In this document: positions 17,167-26,541 of the stretch, piece by piece
How the letters are laid out: the number at the start of each line of letters is the position of its first letter
Position numbering within the stretch: position 1 is the stretch's first letter
The notes under the pieces: model-generated
What the model was told of the DNA's origin: nothing
Databases searched by the model: none
What the model saw: the letters and a program-made list of their open reading frames with translations, nothing else
Origin: Pedobacter sp. PACM 27299
Lineage (GTDB): Bacteria > Bacteroidota > Bacteroidia > Sphingobacteriales > Sphingobacteriaceae
Length of the DNA stretch: 64,000 nucleotides
NCBI RefSeq assembly: GCF_001412655.1
Contig: NZ_CP012996.1
Span: 1,054,001-1,118,000 of the forward strand
Reading direction: 5' to 3'
Made by a program: the position numbers and the translations under genes

Positions 17167-18515
17167 TGAATATTGCTAAAAAAATAACTCTCCTTTTCGC
17201 CATTCTATCTGCTATCATTATTTCCTTGCTGAGTGGCTTTGTCTGGTACTTTGCGAACGATTTCGCCTTTGAAGATTTCTATAAAAGATTAGAAGCCAGG
17301 GTGAATATCGCTGCGGAAATCAGAACTTCTGAAGATCAGAACGACAACGTATATGCGAAAGTGCGTAATCAATATCTGGAGCGTCTACCCGACGAAAAGG
17401 AATACGTGATTGAGAAAAATAAGATCGGTAATCCAAAAATAGGCGTCGACCTACCAAAGACTTTTTATGACCAGATTAAAGAGGGGAAAATAGCACGATA
17501 CCGCACAGAAAACCATTTCTACGTAGGGAAATATTTGGCTGAGGATCGGCAAAGCCACATCATCATCGTTTCAGCGAATGATCCTTTTGGATTTAGAGAA
17601 CTAAAGGATTTGCAGAAAATCTTATTTGCTGGTTTCTTTCTATCTATCGTCATGTCTTTTGTCGTAGGATGGAAATTCTCAAACTATATGCTGACCCCTT
17701 TAAGAAATATTATTAAAAGTGTCAAAAAGATAAAAGCAGAAAATCTGCATTTAAGGCTGGAGGTACGAGGTAATGATGAGATGGCTCAACTTTCTCAAAC
17801 TTTTAACAATATGTTAAACAGGCTGGAAACTGCTTTTGAAACACAAAATAACTTTATCAGCAATGCTTCACATGAGCTAAGAACACCTTTAACCATTATT
17901 AGTGCAGAAGTAGAATTGGAGTTGAAAGCTGAAGATGGAAGTATCAGACAGCGTCAGGCACTCAGCAAAATAAAGGATGAATCAGATCGGTTAGAACATA
18001 TATTGACCAGCTTGTTAGGTTTAGCCCAATCCGGCTTCAATGGTAAAACCCAGCCCTGGGAGCAAGTCAGGATGGACGAATTGATCTGGGATGTCCAGCG
18101 TACCGTAAATCAGGTACACCCGGAAAGTAAAATTGAGATCGATTTTAGTCAGCTGCCAGAGGACGAAGATCAAATCACCGTAAAAGCTAATCTTAACCTG
18201 CTGAAACTCGCCATTACCAATATTGTCAGCAATGCCTGTAAATACTCTAACAATAAAACCGTATTGGTCACTTTAGAAAGCAAGCTCAATGTATTATCCG
18301 TTGCGGTAAAAGACCAGGGGATAGGTATTCCTCCAGGTGATGTACAGCATATTTTCGAACCCTTTTACAGAGCCTCAAATACGACAGATTTTAAAGGATA
18401 TGGCATTGGCTTACCCTTGTCATTAAACATCATTCGCTTACATCGGGGGAGCATTGGCATCAGTTCGAAGGAACAGGTGGGGACGGAGATTAAGGTGATC
18501 CTACCCATAAACTAA
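17166..18515 (+). CDS. Membrane sensor histidine kinase
   Basis: A 449-residue kinase. Two membrane helices (about 7-30 and 152-172) flank a periplasmic sensor of about 120 residues. A HAMP linker follows (about 172-225), then the dimerisation domain with the phospho-acceptor His236 in NASHELRTPL, then the ATPase domain with NIVSNACKYS, DQGIGIPP and GYGIGLPLS boxes. All catalytic residues are present. It overlaps the response regulator by one base and is certainly its partner. The layout matches the CusS-like group, but the periplasmic sensor has no clear metal-binding motif, so the signal is unknown. Confidence 0.95.
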   Translation: MNIAKKITLLFAILSAIIISLLSGFVWYFANDFAFEDFYKRLEARVNIAAEIRTSEDQNDNVYAKVRNQYLERLPDEKEYVIEKNKIGNPKIGVDLPKTFYDQIKEGKIARYRTENHFYVGKYLAEDRQSHIIIVSANDPFGFRELKDLQKILFAGFFLSIVMSFVVGWKFSNYMLTPLRNIIKSVKKIKAENLHLRLEVRGNDEMAQLSQTFNNMLNRLETAFETQNNFISNASHELRTPLTIISAEVELELKAEDGSIRQRQALSKIKDESDRLEHILTSLLGLAQSGFNGKTQPWEQVRMDELIWDVQRTVNQVHPESKIEIDFSQLPEDEDQITVKANLNLLKLAITNIVSNACKYSNNKTVLVTLESKLNVLSVAVKDQGIGIPPGDVQHIFEPFYRASNTTDFKGYGIGLPLSLNIIRLHRGSIGISSKEQVGTEIKVILPIN

Positions 18516-18635
18516 GCTCAGAAAGCTCTTTTCTGAAATTCTAATGCTATTTTAATGTGTTTCTTAATTCGCTATAATAACATTGCGCTAGACTTGGATT
18601 AATTAATTGATCCACTTATTAAAACAAGAAGCGTT

Positions 18636-19133
18636 ATGAAAACTGTCTTAGTACCAACCGACTTTAATGTAGAAAGCTTAAAAATTATCGACTCCCTGGT
18701 TTTAACCAATAAACCCGAAAATGTAGGCATCATCTTCATGCATGCGTTTAAACTTTCCGATTCCATTGCGGATATGCTTATGTTAAGCAGGAGGAGTAGA
18801 GATTATGAAAGGGTGAGTGATGAGTTTTATACAAAGATGGACGCCTATAAAGAGAAATATTCAAGTGAAATAGAGTTTATGGGAATAGATTATTTTTATG
18901 GAAGTACTGTTGCCGCCTTTAAAAATTTCATTGAAGGAGTGAATGCAGACTGTATCGCCTACCCGAAAGCATATCATTTTAATCCTATCCACAAATCTAG
19001 CATTGATCCTAGATTATTGACAAAACGCTGCGGATGTGAGGTCAAAGAACTCGATATACATGAATTCTCAGGAGAAGAGAAATTGTTTGACACTAAAATG
19101 CCAGCAGAAACTGTGAAGGTCCTTAGTGCTTAA
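18636..19133 (+). CDS. Universal-stress-protein-like protein
   Basis: A 165-residue cytoplasmic protein that begins with KTVLVPTDFNVES, the first strand and loop of the UspA fold. The rest is diverged: the ATP-binding glycine motif of UspA proteins is not recognisable. It ends with a region carrying RCGCEVKELDIHEF. I would call it Usp-like and possibly not nucleotide-binding. It lies 120 bases behind the two-component genes and 27 bases before the bestrophin gene, so it is probably co-transcribed with the channel. Confidence 0.65.
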   Translation: MKTVLVPTDFNVESLKIIDSLVLTNKPENVGIIFMHAFKLSDSIADMLMLSRRSRDYERVSDEFYTKMDAYKEKYSSEIEFMGIDYFYGSTVAAFKNFIEGVNADCIAYPKAYHFNPIHKSSIDPRLLTKRCGCEVKELDIHEFSGEEKLFDTKMPAETVKVLSA

Positions 19134-19160
19134 TTTTTAACTATACTAAGCTCATTAATT

Positions 19161-20087
19161 ATGCTGTTACGAAATAATATACCCCTTACTTATATCTTTG
19201 GAAAGATCAAAACAGAGCTGTTTTTTGTAATCGCTTATTCATTAGGTATTGTGATCCTTTATCAGAACTTTCATGTTACCAGGATTTCTATACCCATTGC
19301 AGTTCCTGCACTTTTAGGGACCATCATATCCTTATTACTTGCTTTTCGCTCCAATCAGGCTTATGATCGGTGGTGGGAAGCCAGGATTATCTGGGGAGCA
19401 ATTGTAAATGATTCAAGAAGTATATCCAGACAAATCCTGTCATTCGTAGAAAGCCCTTACGACCTGGAAGAGGTGGAACAGTTCAAAGTGCGGTTTATCA
19501 AAAGACAAATTGCCTGGTGTAATGCACTCAGTCAAAGCCTGAGAGGCTTTAGTCCACACAAAGGTCTGGAAAGATACCTGGATAAGAAAGAGCTTGCTTT
19601 TGTTAAAAACCAACGTAATGTGACTGTTGCTTTATTAGAATTACATGCTATGGATTTAAAAAAGGCTTTGAACGAAGGCTGGATAAATAAATACCAGCAA
19701 ATAGAAATCAACAGAACAATATCAGCTTTGTGTAACCACATGGGTGGATCTGAGCGCATTAAAAACACCGTATTCCCGGTGACTTACAGCAAGTACATCA
19801 GCATGTCTATACACTTGTTTATTGTACTTCTGCCCTTCGGATTGATCGAGTATTTTGGCTATATGGAGATACCACTGGTGATTGCTATCGCTGCATTCTT
19901 CTTACTGGTAGAGAAAATGGCAGTACACTTACAGGATCCATTTGAAAATAAACCTACGGATACCCCTACCACGACGATCTGTAGAAACATCGAAAAAGAT
20001 CTTTATCAAATGATTGATGAAAGCAATTTATATGAAGATTTGCCTCAACTGGAAAAAGCAGGGATTGGCTCTTATTATATCTTGTAG
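19161..20087 (+). CDS. Bestrophin-family ion channel
   Basis: A 308-residue multi-pass membrane protein of the bestrophin/UPF0187 family. The N-terminal helices contain LLAFRSNQAYDRWWEAR, the clearest family signature. A cytoplasmic helical part and a second hydrophobic pair at about 215-255 follow, and then a C-terminal DPFENKPTDTP segment also conserved in bestrophins. Bacterial members form pentameric cation- or anion-conducting channels. The pairing with a Usp-like gene and an upstream two-component system suggests a stress- or ion-related role, which is an inference. Confidence 0.93.
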   Translation: MLLRNNIPLTYIFGKIKTELFFVIAYSLGIVILYQNFHVTRISIPIAVPALLGTIISLLLAFRSNQAYDRWWEARIIWGAIVNDSRSISRQILSFVESPYDLEEVEQFKVRFIKRQIAWCNALSQSLRGFSPHKGLERYLDKKELAFVKNQRNVTVALLELHAMDLKKALNEGWINKYQQIEINRTISALCNHMGGSERIKNTVFPVTYSKYISMSIHLFIVLLPFGLIEYFGYMEIPLVIAIAAFFLLVEKMAVHLQDPFENKPTDTPTTTICRNIEKDLYQMIDESNLYEDLPQLEKAGIGSYYIL

Positions 20088-20106
20088 CGAACCCATAACC
20101 AATATT

Positions 20107-20141
20107 AAGCCTCTTTCTAATAGAATGGAAAGAGGCTTTTT
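20107..20141. terminator. Bidirectional terminator between bestrophin and receptor genes
   Basis: AAGCCTCTTTC (20107-20117) pairs with GAAAGAGGCTT (20128-20138) and is followed by Ts on the plus strand. It separates two convergent genes. Confidence 0.85.
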
Positions 20142-20172
20142 GAGTTTAATGGGCAGTTTCGATTCCGGCTAA

Positions 20173-22539
20173 TTACAAGCTATTGTCAAACTGTACTTCC
20201 TTCTTTTTCTTTGGTACGCTGCCAAAATTATAACTCAATCCAAGGTAAAATATTCTGGAATTACTATTCGTTTTTACATGCTGAACAAGATATGGCCCTT
20301 GCAGGTCAACCTCCTGTCTTTGGGTTTTAAACAAATCCGAACCTGCCAGATAAATCGATCCTTTCTTCGCAAAAACATCTTTTCTCAGCGCTGCATTCAT
20401 GACAAAGCTGGGTAGAAAAGTTCCTTGTGGTGTCAATCTGGATGATTTATAAATGGAATTTAGCTGAAAGCTAAGCGTATTTGTAATTAAATAACCCATA
20501 TTGAAGTTTGTTGACCAGGTGATCGTCGATCTCTTATTCGCGTACCCCAGGTTACTCGCATCAATCTGATTATAGAAAATATTAGGCGTCAAACTCATGT
20601 TTATCTTACTGCTGATGTTGCCAGAAACGACTACATCTGCACCCATAGCCTTGTCATTGGCCAGATTTTCCTGTTTGGTGACCAATACAGAGTCATTTAA
20701 AAGGCTGGTGATAGAAGTAAAGCGGTTTGCCGTGTACCTGTAATAAATACCCGGTAAAATGCTCAGGCCGTTTTTCCTCCACAAGTATCCTGCTTCAACG
20801 GAATGGATGATTTCCGGAAGTAAATAAGGATTTCCAATCCTGATATTTGTCGGGTCTGCATATTCGGCAAATGGGTTTAAATCGTCACCTTCCGGTCTTC
20901 TCACCCTTCTGCTGTAATTTAATTGCAGCTCCTTATGGTCATTTAGTTTGTAACTGAAATGAAGCGTCGGGTAAACCTTGAAATAATGGTTTGGGATGGA
21001 GGTCCCAGCACTAATCAGTGCAGATTTAAGCTCAGTATATTCTGCCCTAAGTCCAACCATTATTGAAATTTTATTGACTTCATGAGAAAATGTGCTGTAT
21101 ACAGCATGAATACGTTCATGATAGATAAAATGATTGGTTCTGAGTACATCAGCGCCATAGAAATCCATGTCATCTTTATTGAATTGCCCATCATAGCCAG
21201 CTTCCAGTTTGGTATTTTCCGAAAGTGGATTTTCATAATTCAGCAGCAGGTTTTTAACATCTGTGGTCTGTTTGATCAAGGTATAATCTCTTTGATCTGC
21301 CTGAACAGGGTATCTGAAAATATTAGTAAAATGGTTGTTTTCGGTTTCCGGGGAATGCGCAATGTTGAATTCCATCCTCAATTTATGGTTCTCTTTCGCG
21401 AAATTATGTTCAAAATACAATAGTGCTGAGCCATTACTTTCTTTTTCTGAATTTTCCCTTACACGATCGTAATCCTGTTTTAAACCGCTAAAATCACTTA
21501 CCTTTTTTACAGTTAAGTCATGTTTCTGTTGTTTTCGAAGGTAATAATTGCCGGAAAGGCCAAAGCTGTTTTGATCATCAATGGTATAATCCAGTCCTAA
21601 TGTTGCAATATTGGAAAAAGGACGTGTTTTAGATTCCAGCTGATCCTGATAACTATTTACGGCACCGCTTTCCGGATCCTTTTGGGTTCTGTTGTTGATG
21701 GTCGTCCTGATCCGGTCGTCCTGACGGATGCTGTAACTGCCGAAAACATTCATCCGACCTGGATTATAACTGAAGGAGCTGCTCGCATTATACCTTTCCC
21801 TATTCCCTACATTTCCTGTTAAATTGCCATTCCAGCCTCTTTTAGTCGTCTTTTTCAATACAATGTTAATAATTCCGCCGGTACCATCGGGCTTATATTT
21901 TGCAGAGGGATTGGTAATTACTTCAATCCTTTCAATACTGTTTGCCGGAAGTTGCTGTAATACTGCAGCTGCGTTTTTTCCCATTAAGGGAGAAACTTTT
22001 CCATTGATCAATATGGTAGCTGTAGAATTCCTGAGGCTCACATTTCCATCTATATCTACTTGTACCAAAGGAACGTTTTGTAAGACCTCTGATGCCGAAC
22101 CTGATTTTGCCATTAAATCCATATCTACCTGATACACTTTTCTATCTATAGAGCTGCTGAAAATTGCTTTTTTTGCGCTCACCTGCACTTCATTTAAGGT
22201 CTGCTTGGAGTCGTCCATGAAAATCGGGAAAACTTTTGTGCCCTCCAGATGGAAGATAGGTGTTTTCACATCGTCGAAACCGATGAAGCTAGCTTGTAAG
22301 AAATAGGTCCCTATTGGGATGTTTTTTAAGTTAAATCCCCCTTTTTGGTCGGTTACTTCATGAACAACGACGGCACTGTCTTTCGCTGATTTCAGTACAA
22401 TGTTTACAAATTCCATTGGGAGCTTAGAGGAAATTGCGGATACTTTTCCAGAGATACTTCCTTTAGACTGTCCATAAACGGGAAGATTACTGCAAATAAG
22501 CAGTAGGAAGAGGCTTAGATAATGAGTCGATTTCGACAT
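20173..22539 (-). CDS. TonB-dependent receptor-like outer-membrane beta-barrel protein
   Basis: A 788-residue outer-membrane protein. It has a signal peptide (about 1-23), a carboxypeptidase-regulatory-like domain (about 27-112), a plug domain (about 125-225, with VLQQLPANSIERIEVITNPS and GTGGIINIVLKK) and a C-terminal barrel of the OMP_b-brl_3 type. The C-terminal LSYNFG segment is followed by a short charged tail. It has no STN domain and no FecR or sigma gene beside it, so it should be a transporter without transcriptional signalling. The substrate is unknown; barrels of this subtype have been linked to metal, siderophore or peptide uptake. Confidence 0.88.
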   Translation of the reverse strand: MSKSTHYLSLFLLLICSNLPVYGQSKGSISGKVSAISSKLPMEFVNIVLKSAKDSAVVVHEVTDQKGGFNLKNIPIGTYFLQASFIGFDDVKTPIFHLEGTKVFPIFMDDSKQTLNEVQVSAKKAIFSSSIDRKVYQVDMDLMAKSGSASEVLQNVPLVQVDIDGNVSLRNSTATILINGKVSPLMGKNAAAVLQQLPANSIERIEVITNPSAKYKPDGTGGIINIVLKKTTKRGWNGNLTGNVGNRERYNASSSFSYNPGRMNVFGSYSIRQDDRIRTTINNRTQKDPESGAVNSYQDQLESKTRPFSNIATLGLDYTIDDQNSFGLSGNYYLRKQQKHDLTVKKVSDFSGLKQDYDRVRENSEKESNGSALLYFEHNFAKENHKLRMEFNIAHSPETENNHFTNIFRYPVQADQRDYTLIKQTTDVKNLLLNYENPLSENTKLEAGYDGQFNKDDMDFYGADVLRTNHFIYHERIHAVYSTFSHEVNKISIMVGLRAEYTELKSALISAGTSIPNHYFKVYPTLHFSYKLNDHKELQLNYSRRVRRPEGDDLNPFAEYADPTNIRIGNPYLLPEIIHSVEAGYLWRKNGLSILPGIYYRYTANRFTSITSLLNDSVLVTKQENLANDKAMGADVVVSGNISSKINMSLTPNIFYNQIDASNLGYANKRSTITWSTNFNMGYLITNTLSFQLNSIYKSSRLTPQGTFLPSFVMNAALRKDVFAKKGSIYLAGSDLFKTQRQEVDLQGPYLVQHVKTNSNSRIFYLGLSYNFGSVPKKKKEVQFDNSL

Positions 22540-22661
22540 ACAATAGATTCAATTTCGACATAATTACGAAGCAAATCTGTGTTTTTTCTGGAGTTTAAAA
22601 ATAAAATAACAATAAAATAAAGCTGGAGGAATAATGGAAGAACTTTGCGCAAAATAGTCCT

Positions 22662-23126
22662 TTATTTAACAGGTAGAAAATCGACACTTTTAGAGAATAT
22701 CTTAAAACGCCAGTAACCTTTCACCCTGAGCAGACCTTTATTGGTGATAAAAGCATAAGAGCTCCATTCTTTTCCGGTTAATGCATCGTAGATCACCCCA
22801 TTTTCCCAGCTATTGCTCTCTTTATTAAACGCAAGAAGTTTAAGTATTTCCAGGCCAAGTATCTTTCGTTTTCTTAAAGCAGGATCAGGATTTTGATCGT
22901 CTCTTCTCATTTCTGCAGGCCTGTTGAGGTCGTCGGTATCATCAAACCAAACTATTTTTGCTTTGTATTTATGGTCTTGTTTATAAACTTCTACAATCAG
23001 ATTTTTCTTTTCAGTAATCCATTTGCCCACAATGCGGTCAGGGTCCCTATGCTGATCTTGGGGAAAAGCAGGGGACGTAAAGAATAAAGTCAGTACTAAG
23101 GATGTTAATAAAAATAATCTGCCCAT
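22662..23126 (-). CDS. DUF2147 domain protein, exported
   Basis: A 154-residue protein with a signal peptide (MGRLFLLTSLVLTLFF, cleavage near residue 23) followed by a DUF2147 domain. The domain shows IVGKWITEKKNLIVEVYK, then DALTGKEWSSYAFI and a KGYWRFKIFS segment near the end, in the order seen in the family. The frame extends upstream to 23243, but the ATG at 23126 gives a normal signal peptide. DUF2147 proteins are small periplasmic or secreted beta-barrel proteins of unknown function. Confidence 0.85.
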   Translation of the reverse strand: MGRLFLLTSLVLTLFFTSPAFPQDQHRDPDRIVGKWITEKKNLIVEVYKQDHKYKAKIVWFDDTDDLNRPAEMRRDDQNPDPALRKRKILGLEILKLLAFNKESNSWENGVIYDALTGKEWSSYAFITNKGLLRVKGYWRFKIFSKSVDFLPVK

Positions 23127-23269
23127 ACAAAAACTACCTCCATCGGTCATGTTGGAAATAATTTTCACACGAGAAGGTACGGACAAAAATTTAAAGGAAT
23201 AGCAAAAATTAACTAAAAAAATTAGAATGATCGAATGGAACAATCAGGAAAAACCATTGGATCTCTGCA

Positions 23270-24127
23270 CTAGGGTGCTAGAGTACCATTATCATTTCTG
23301 GACAATACCGCTGGACTGGCATTCGCATATTTCTTTAAAAACTTCAGGAAATGACTCAGGTCGTTAAAGCCAAAATCATTACTGATTTCTTTTTTAATTT
23401 TACTGCCGGAATTCAGCTGCGTTTCAATCAGTTTATATTTGTAGTCATCAATATATTGTTTAATAGAAACCTTTATTTGTCGCTTAAACAGGCTGCTTAA
23501 ATAATTTGGAGAGAAATTGAAATGTAAGGCCAAAACACTCAGTTTCAAAGATTCCGGCTGATGGATGTGCGCATGGATAAATTCAATAATAGAAATCACC
23601 AGGTCGCCATTGGAGGAAGGCTGTGCAATAATGTTTCCAATTGCATTTCTTTTCAGAATACTGAACACACCACGTATCAAATGAAACATCACCTCATTGC
23701 CGATTCCAGGATTGGCCTCCCATTCCTGTACAATTAACCGCATCAACTGCTCGATTTTCTCCATATCCTGCTCAGATTTTACCAAACAGGTATCATAAGT
23801 AGCAGCAATGGCCAATAAATGATCTACTAGTTTTTTCCATGCTGAAGAGGATTTTTCATTTGATACCCCCTCCAGATATAGATGATTGAACTTCAATACG
23901 CTGAATTCTGTACAGGCTTCAATTTGGAAAATATGAGCATCCTGCGGGGCCAGCAAGAACAAACTTCTCCCGGAATAATGCTGATCTACCTGGTTGTGGG
24001 AGTGAATACCCTTTCCAGAATGAATAAACACCAATTCATAATGGTCGTGGTTATGCAAAGGAAAAGGCCATTTTTCCGTTTCAAAATGCCTCACAAATAA
24101 GGCTTCATGCTGAATAAATCTTTTCAC
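23270..24127 (-). CDS. AraC-family transcriptional regulator
   Basis: A 285-residue regulator. The N-terminal cupin-like domain (about 1-110) has a PLHNHDHYELVFIHSG ligand-binding segment. The C-terminal AraC domain (about 180-278) has both helix-turn-helices, LSVLALHFNFSPNYLSSLFK and ISNDFGFNDLSHFLKFLKK. It is complete. It is divergent from an MFS transporter gene with a 78-base gap between starts, so the shared intergenic region probably holds its operator and the transporter is its likely target. Confidence 0.92.
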   Translation of the reverse strand: MKRFIQHEALFVRHFETEKWPFPLHNHDHYELVFIHSGKGIHSHNQVDQHYSGRSLFLLAPQDAHIFQIEACTEFSVLKFNHLYLEGVSNEKSSSAWKKLVDHLLAIAATYDTCLVKSEQDMEKIEQLMRLIVQEWEANPGIGNEVMFHLIRGVFSILKRNAIGNIIAQPSSNGDLVISIIEFIHAHIHQPESLKLSVLALHFNFSPNYLSSLFKRQIKVSIKQYIDDYKYKLIETQLNSGSKIKKEISNDFGFNDLSHFLKFLKKYANASPAVLSRNDNGTLAP

Positions 24128-24205
24128 AGTTGCTTTTTACAAGTATAAGATGAATATCTACCATTTATAGGGTCGCTGGGCTAATAGCTTTGCAGCATTC
24201 ATCAA

Positions 24206-25417
24206 ATGTCAATTATGTTAACCCATCAAAGTACAAAGATACGCAGAGGAGTGATTCCTTTAATGGCAGTTTCCGCAGGTATTATAGTAGCAAACGTGTA
24301 TTATAATCAACCTATTCTTAGAGAAATCGGACTAACAATGCAGGCTTCAGAAAGTGAAATTGGCAAAATATCTATGATTTCACAATTGGGATATGGACTG
24401 GGCATGTTTTTTTTGCTGCCCCTTGGCGATAAAGTAAACCGGAAGAACCTGATCATTTTACTCTCCTCATTGCTTTGCCTCAGCTTAATATTAGTGAGTT
24501 TTTCAAATACACTTTTACAGATTTCTGTTCTCAGTTTCTTTGTTGGCTTATTCTCTACACCGGCGCAGATTATTCTGCCGATGGCAGCTACTTTGGGAAA
24601 GAAAAACCGTGGCGCAACTGTAGGGAAAGTATTTAGTGGAATCCTAGTTGGAATTTTAGGGGCAAGGGTGATGGCTGGCCTCCTGACGGAGTTTTTTGGC
24701 TGGCGTTCTGTGTTTGCTCTTTCCGCATTTATGGTGCTTATCGTCAGTGTTTTATTGAAGATATACCTTCCTGAAGCACCTGCTAAATTCAAAGGGAACT
24801 ACTTAAACTTACTCAAATCAACTTTATCCTTAATCAAAGAATACAAGGTGCTTCGACAAGCTGCAATCCTGGGTGCTTTTACTTTTGGGGTGTTCTGTTC
24901 CTTTTGGACGACACTTACTTTTCATTTAAGTGCAGCTCCCTTAAATTTTCATGCGGGTACCATCGGCTTATTTGGCCTGATTGCGATTGGAGGTGCTTTA
25001 GTCGCTCCTTATTTTGGGAAGCTGGCGGATAAAGGGAGTGTTTACAAGTCTTTGATGATCACTGTTTCCCTGATCATTGGCAGCATTATTCTGATCAAAT
25101 TATTCCCTTTTTCTGTGGCAGTACTGGTGATCAGCGTATTCTTTCTGGACATTGGGGTGCAAGCCACACAAATCACCAATTTCACCAGAATTTATAGCCT
25201 GGATGAACAAGCACACAGTCGGTTAAATACCATCTATATGACTACTTATTTTATTGGCGCTGCGGTAGGAACCTATGCCGGTTTATTGGCCTGGAAATTT
25301 GGAGGCTGGGAGGGGGCCACTTGGCAGATGCTCGCATGGAGTATGATAGCCCTGATGATTGTATTGCTTTCCAGCAAGGCAAAGGCATTTATCCGGCTGA
25401 AATCAACTGCTGTATAA
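24206..25417 (+). CDS. MFS transporter
   Basis: A 403-residue major facilitator with twelve predicted membrane helices. The motif-A-like loop between helices 2 and 3 reads LGDKVNRKNL. The start NVYYNQPILREIG is shared by a large group of uncharacterised bacterial MFS permeases. The ATG at 24206 is followed by another at 24215; either may be used. The gene is divergent from the AraC regulator at 23270-24127, which suggests ligand-responsive export or import, but the substrate is not known. Confidence 0.9.
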   Translation: MSIMLTHQSTKIRRGVIPLMAVSAGIIVANVYYNQPILREIGLTMQASESEIGKISMISQLGYGLGMFFLLPLGDKVNRKNLIILLSSLLCLSLILVSFSNTLLQISVLSFFVGLFSTPAQIILPMAATLGKKNRGATVGKVFSGILVGILGARVMAGLLTEFFGWRSVFALSAFMVLIVSVLLKIYLPEAPAKFKGNYLNLLKSTLSLIKEYKVLRQAAILGAFTFGVFCSFWTTLTFHLSAAPLNFHAGTIGLFGLIAIGGALVAPYFGKLADKGSVYKSLMITVSLIIGSIILIKLFPFSVAVLVISVFFLDIGVQATQITNFTRIYSLDEQAHSRLNTIYMTTYFIGAAVGTYAGLLAWKFGGWEGATWQMLAWSMIALMIVLLSSKAKAFIRLKSTAV

Positions 25418-25855
25418 GGTTTTTATAAACTGATATTTAAGTACCGAACACCATAGTGTTATATTTACACGATGTTTCAACCTAAAATTAACATAAATAG
25501 GAAATTCATGGCTAAGAATTTGTCAAAAATTAACTATACTAAATTAATAATTATATATTTGCAACCTCAAAAGGACTTTACTTGTTTTGAACGTTAAAAC
25601 AGGTAATTCGAGCTAAAATTGGCGTCTTTCTTAAAGAAAGCATCATTTTTATCCTTGAATCCTCTAGAAATGGTCTCCAAAATGATAGGCTGGTTTTGAA
25701 GACTGAAAGTATCAGATGATTTGAAATCTTTTTGTTTGCCAGGTGGATTTGCAGGGTAGGAATTTAGGGCTGGGATCATTTGAATAATTACACTAAATAG
25801 GAAACTAAAGTCGCAGGCGAAGGCCACAGACTTTCTAAATTTAAAGACAAACCAA
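25418..25855. other. 438-bp interval without a supported gene
   Basis: No convincing protein is seen. The plus strand has a TATATTTG -7-like element at 25554-25561, then a potential hairpin (ACTTGTTTT with AAAACAGGT around a 7-base loop) and a second one (CTTTC with GAAAG). This gives a possible adk leader of nearly 290 bases. On the minus strand a frame ending at 25594 is open for about 100 codons with a protein-like composition, but it has no family resemblance, no good start, and runs into the start of adk. Confidence 0.4.
25554..25561 (+). promoter_or_regulatory. Candidate -7 element upstream of adk
   Basis: TATATTTG is a full match to TAnnTTTG, but no TTG is found at the -33 distance and adk begins about 295 bases downstream. 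Confidence 0.35.
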
Positions 25856-26425
25856 ATGCTTAATTTTGTTCTCTTTGGCCCACCGGGTGCAGGCAAAGGC
25901 ACTCAATCTCAGAAATTGATCGATCAGTATCAATTGATCCACATTTCCACAGGTGACCTTTTTAGGGCTCACATTAAAAATCAATCACCATTAGGGCAGA
26001 AAGTAAGTGAGTTGATCGCAGACGGACAATTAGTTCCTGATGAGATCACCATCGCTATGCTGGAAGAAGAAGTGGATAAAAACCCGGAAGCTAAAGGCTT
26101 TATTTTTGACGGGTTTCCACGAACAGTTCCTCAGGCAATTGCACTGGATGAATTTTTAGAGAGCAAAGGAAGCAGTATTGCAGGTGTAATTGCTTTAGAT
26201 GTTGATCAGGAAGAATTAACCAAACGCATCGCACAACGTCAGTTGGAAAGTGGTCGTGTGGATGATCAGGCAGATAAACTGCAAAAAAGAATCGACGAGT
26301 ATTTTAGCAAAACTATCCATGTTTTGCCATACTACGAAGCACAAGGTAAACTAAGTAAAGTAAACGGTATCGGTAATATCGATGCGATCTTTACGGAGTT
26401 ACGTGCGGTTGTTGATCAGTATTAG
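25856..26425 (+). CDS. adk: Adenylate kinase
   Basis: A 189-residue enzyme that interconverts ATP plus AMP and two ADP. The P-loop GPPGAGKGTQ is at residues 8-17, the AMP-binding segment ISTGDLFRAH follows, and FIFDGFPRT is the central family motif. The LID region is short (AQRQLESGRVDD), so this is the short-form enzyme without a zinc-type LID, as in eukaryotic AK1 and many Bacteroidota. It is followed by a terminator and obgE in the same direction. Confidence 0.97.
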   Translation: MLNFVLFGPPGAGKGTQSQKLIDQYQLIHISTGDLFRAHIKNQSPLGQKVSELIADGQLVPDEITIAMLEEEVDKNPEAKGFIFDGFPRTVPQAIALDEFLESKGSSIAGVIALDVDQEELTKRIAQRQLESGRVDDQADKLQKRIDEYFSKTIHVLPYYEAQGKLSKVNGIGNIDAIFTELRAVVDQY

Positions 26426-26493
26426 TATAAAAGATGTGTCGGAAACTCCGGCATATTTATCATAAATTTGGTGCTGTTTTAAATCAGTACCGC

Positions 26494-26526
26494 AAAAGCC
26501 CGACTTTTAAGTCGGCTTTTTTATTT
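26494..26526 (+). terminator. Terminator between adk and obgE
   Basis: AAAAGCC-CGACTT pairs with AAGTCGGCTTTT (one bulged C) around a two-base loop and runs into TTTTTT. It lies 15 bases before the obgE start, so obgE may need readthrough or a promoter overlapping this site. Confidence 0.8.
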
Positions 26527-26541
26527 TTAAAAAGGAAGGTT

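Noticed and set aside
25594..25902. Minus-strand open frame of 102 codons opposite the adk start
   Set aside because: Its start lies inside adk, it has no family resemblance or clear start codon outside adk, and only the composition looks protein-like. It is described under the interval instead.
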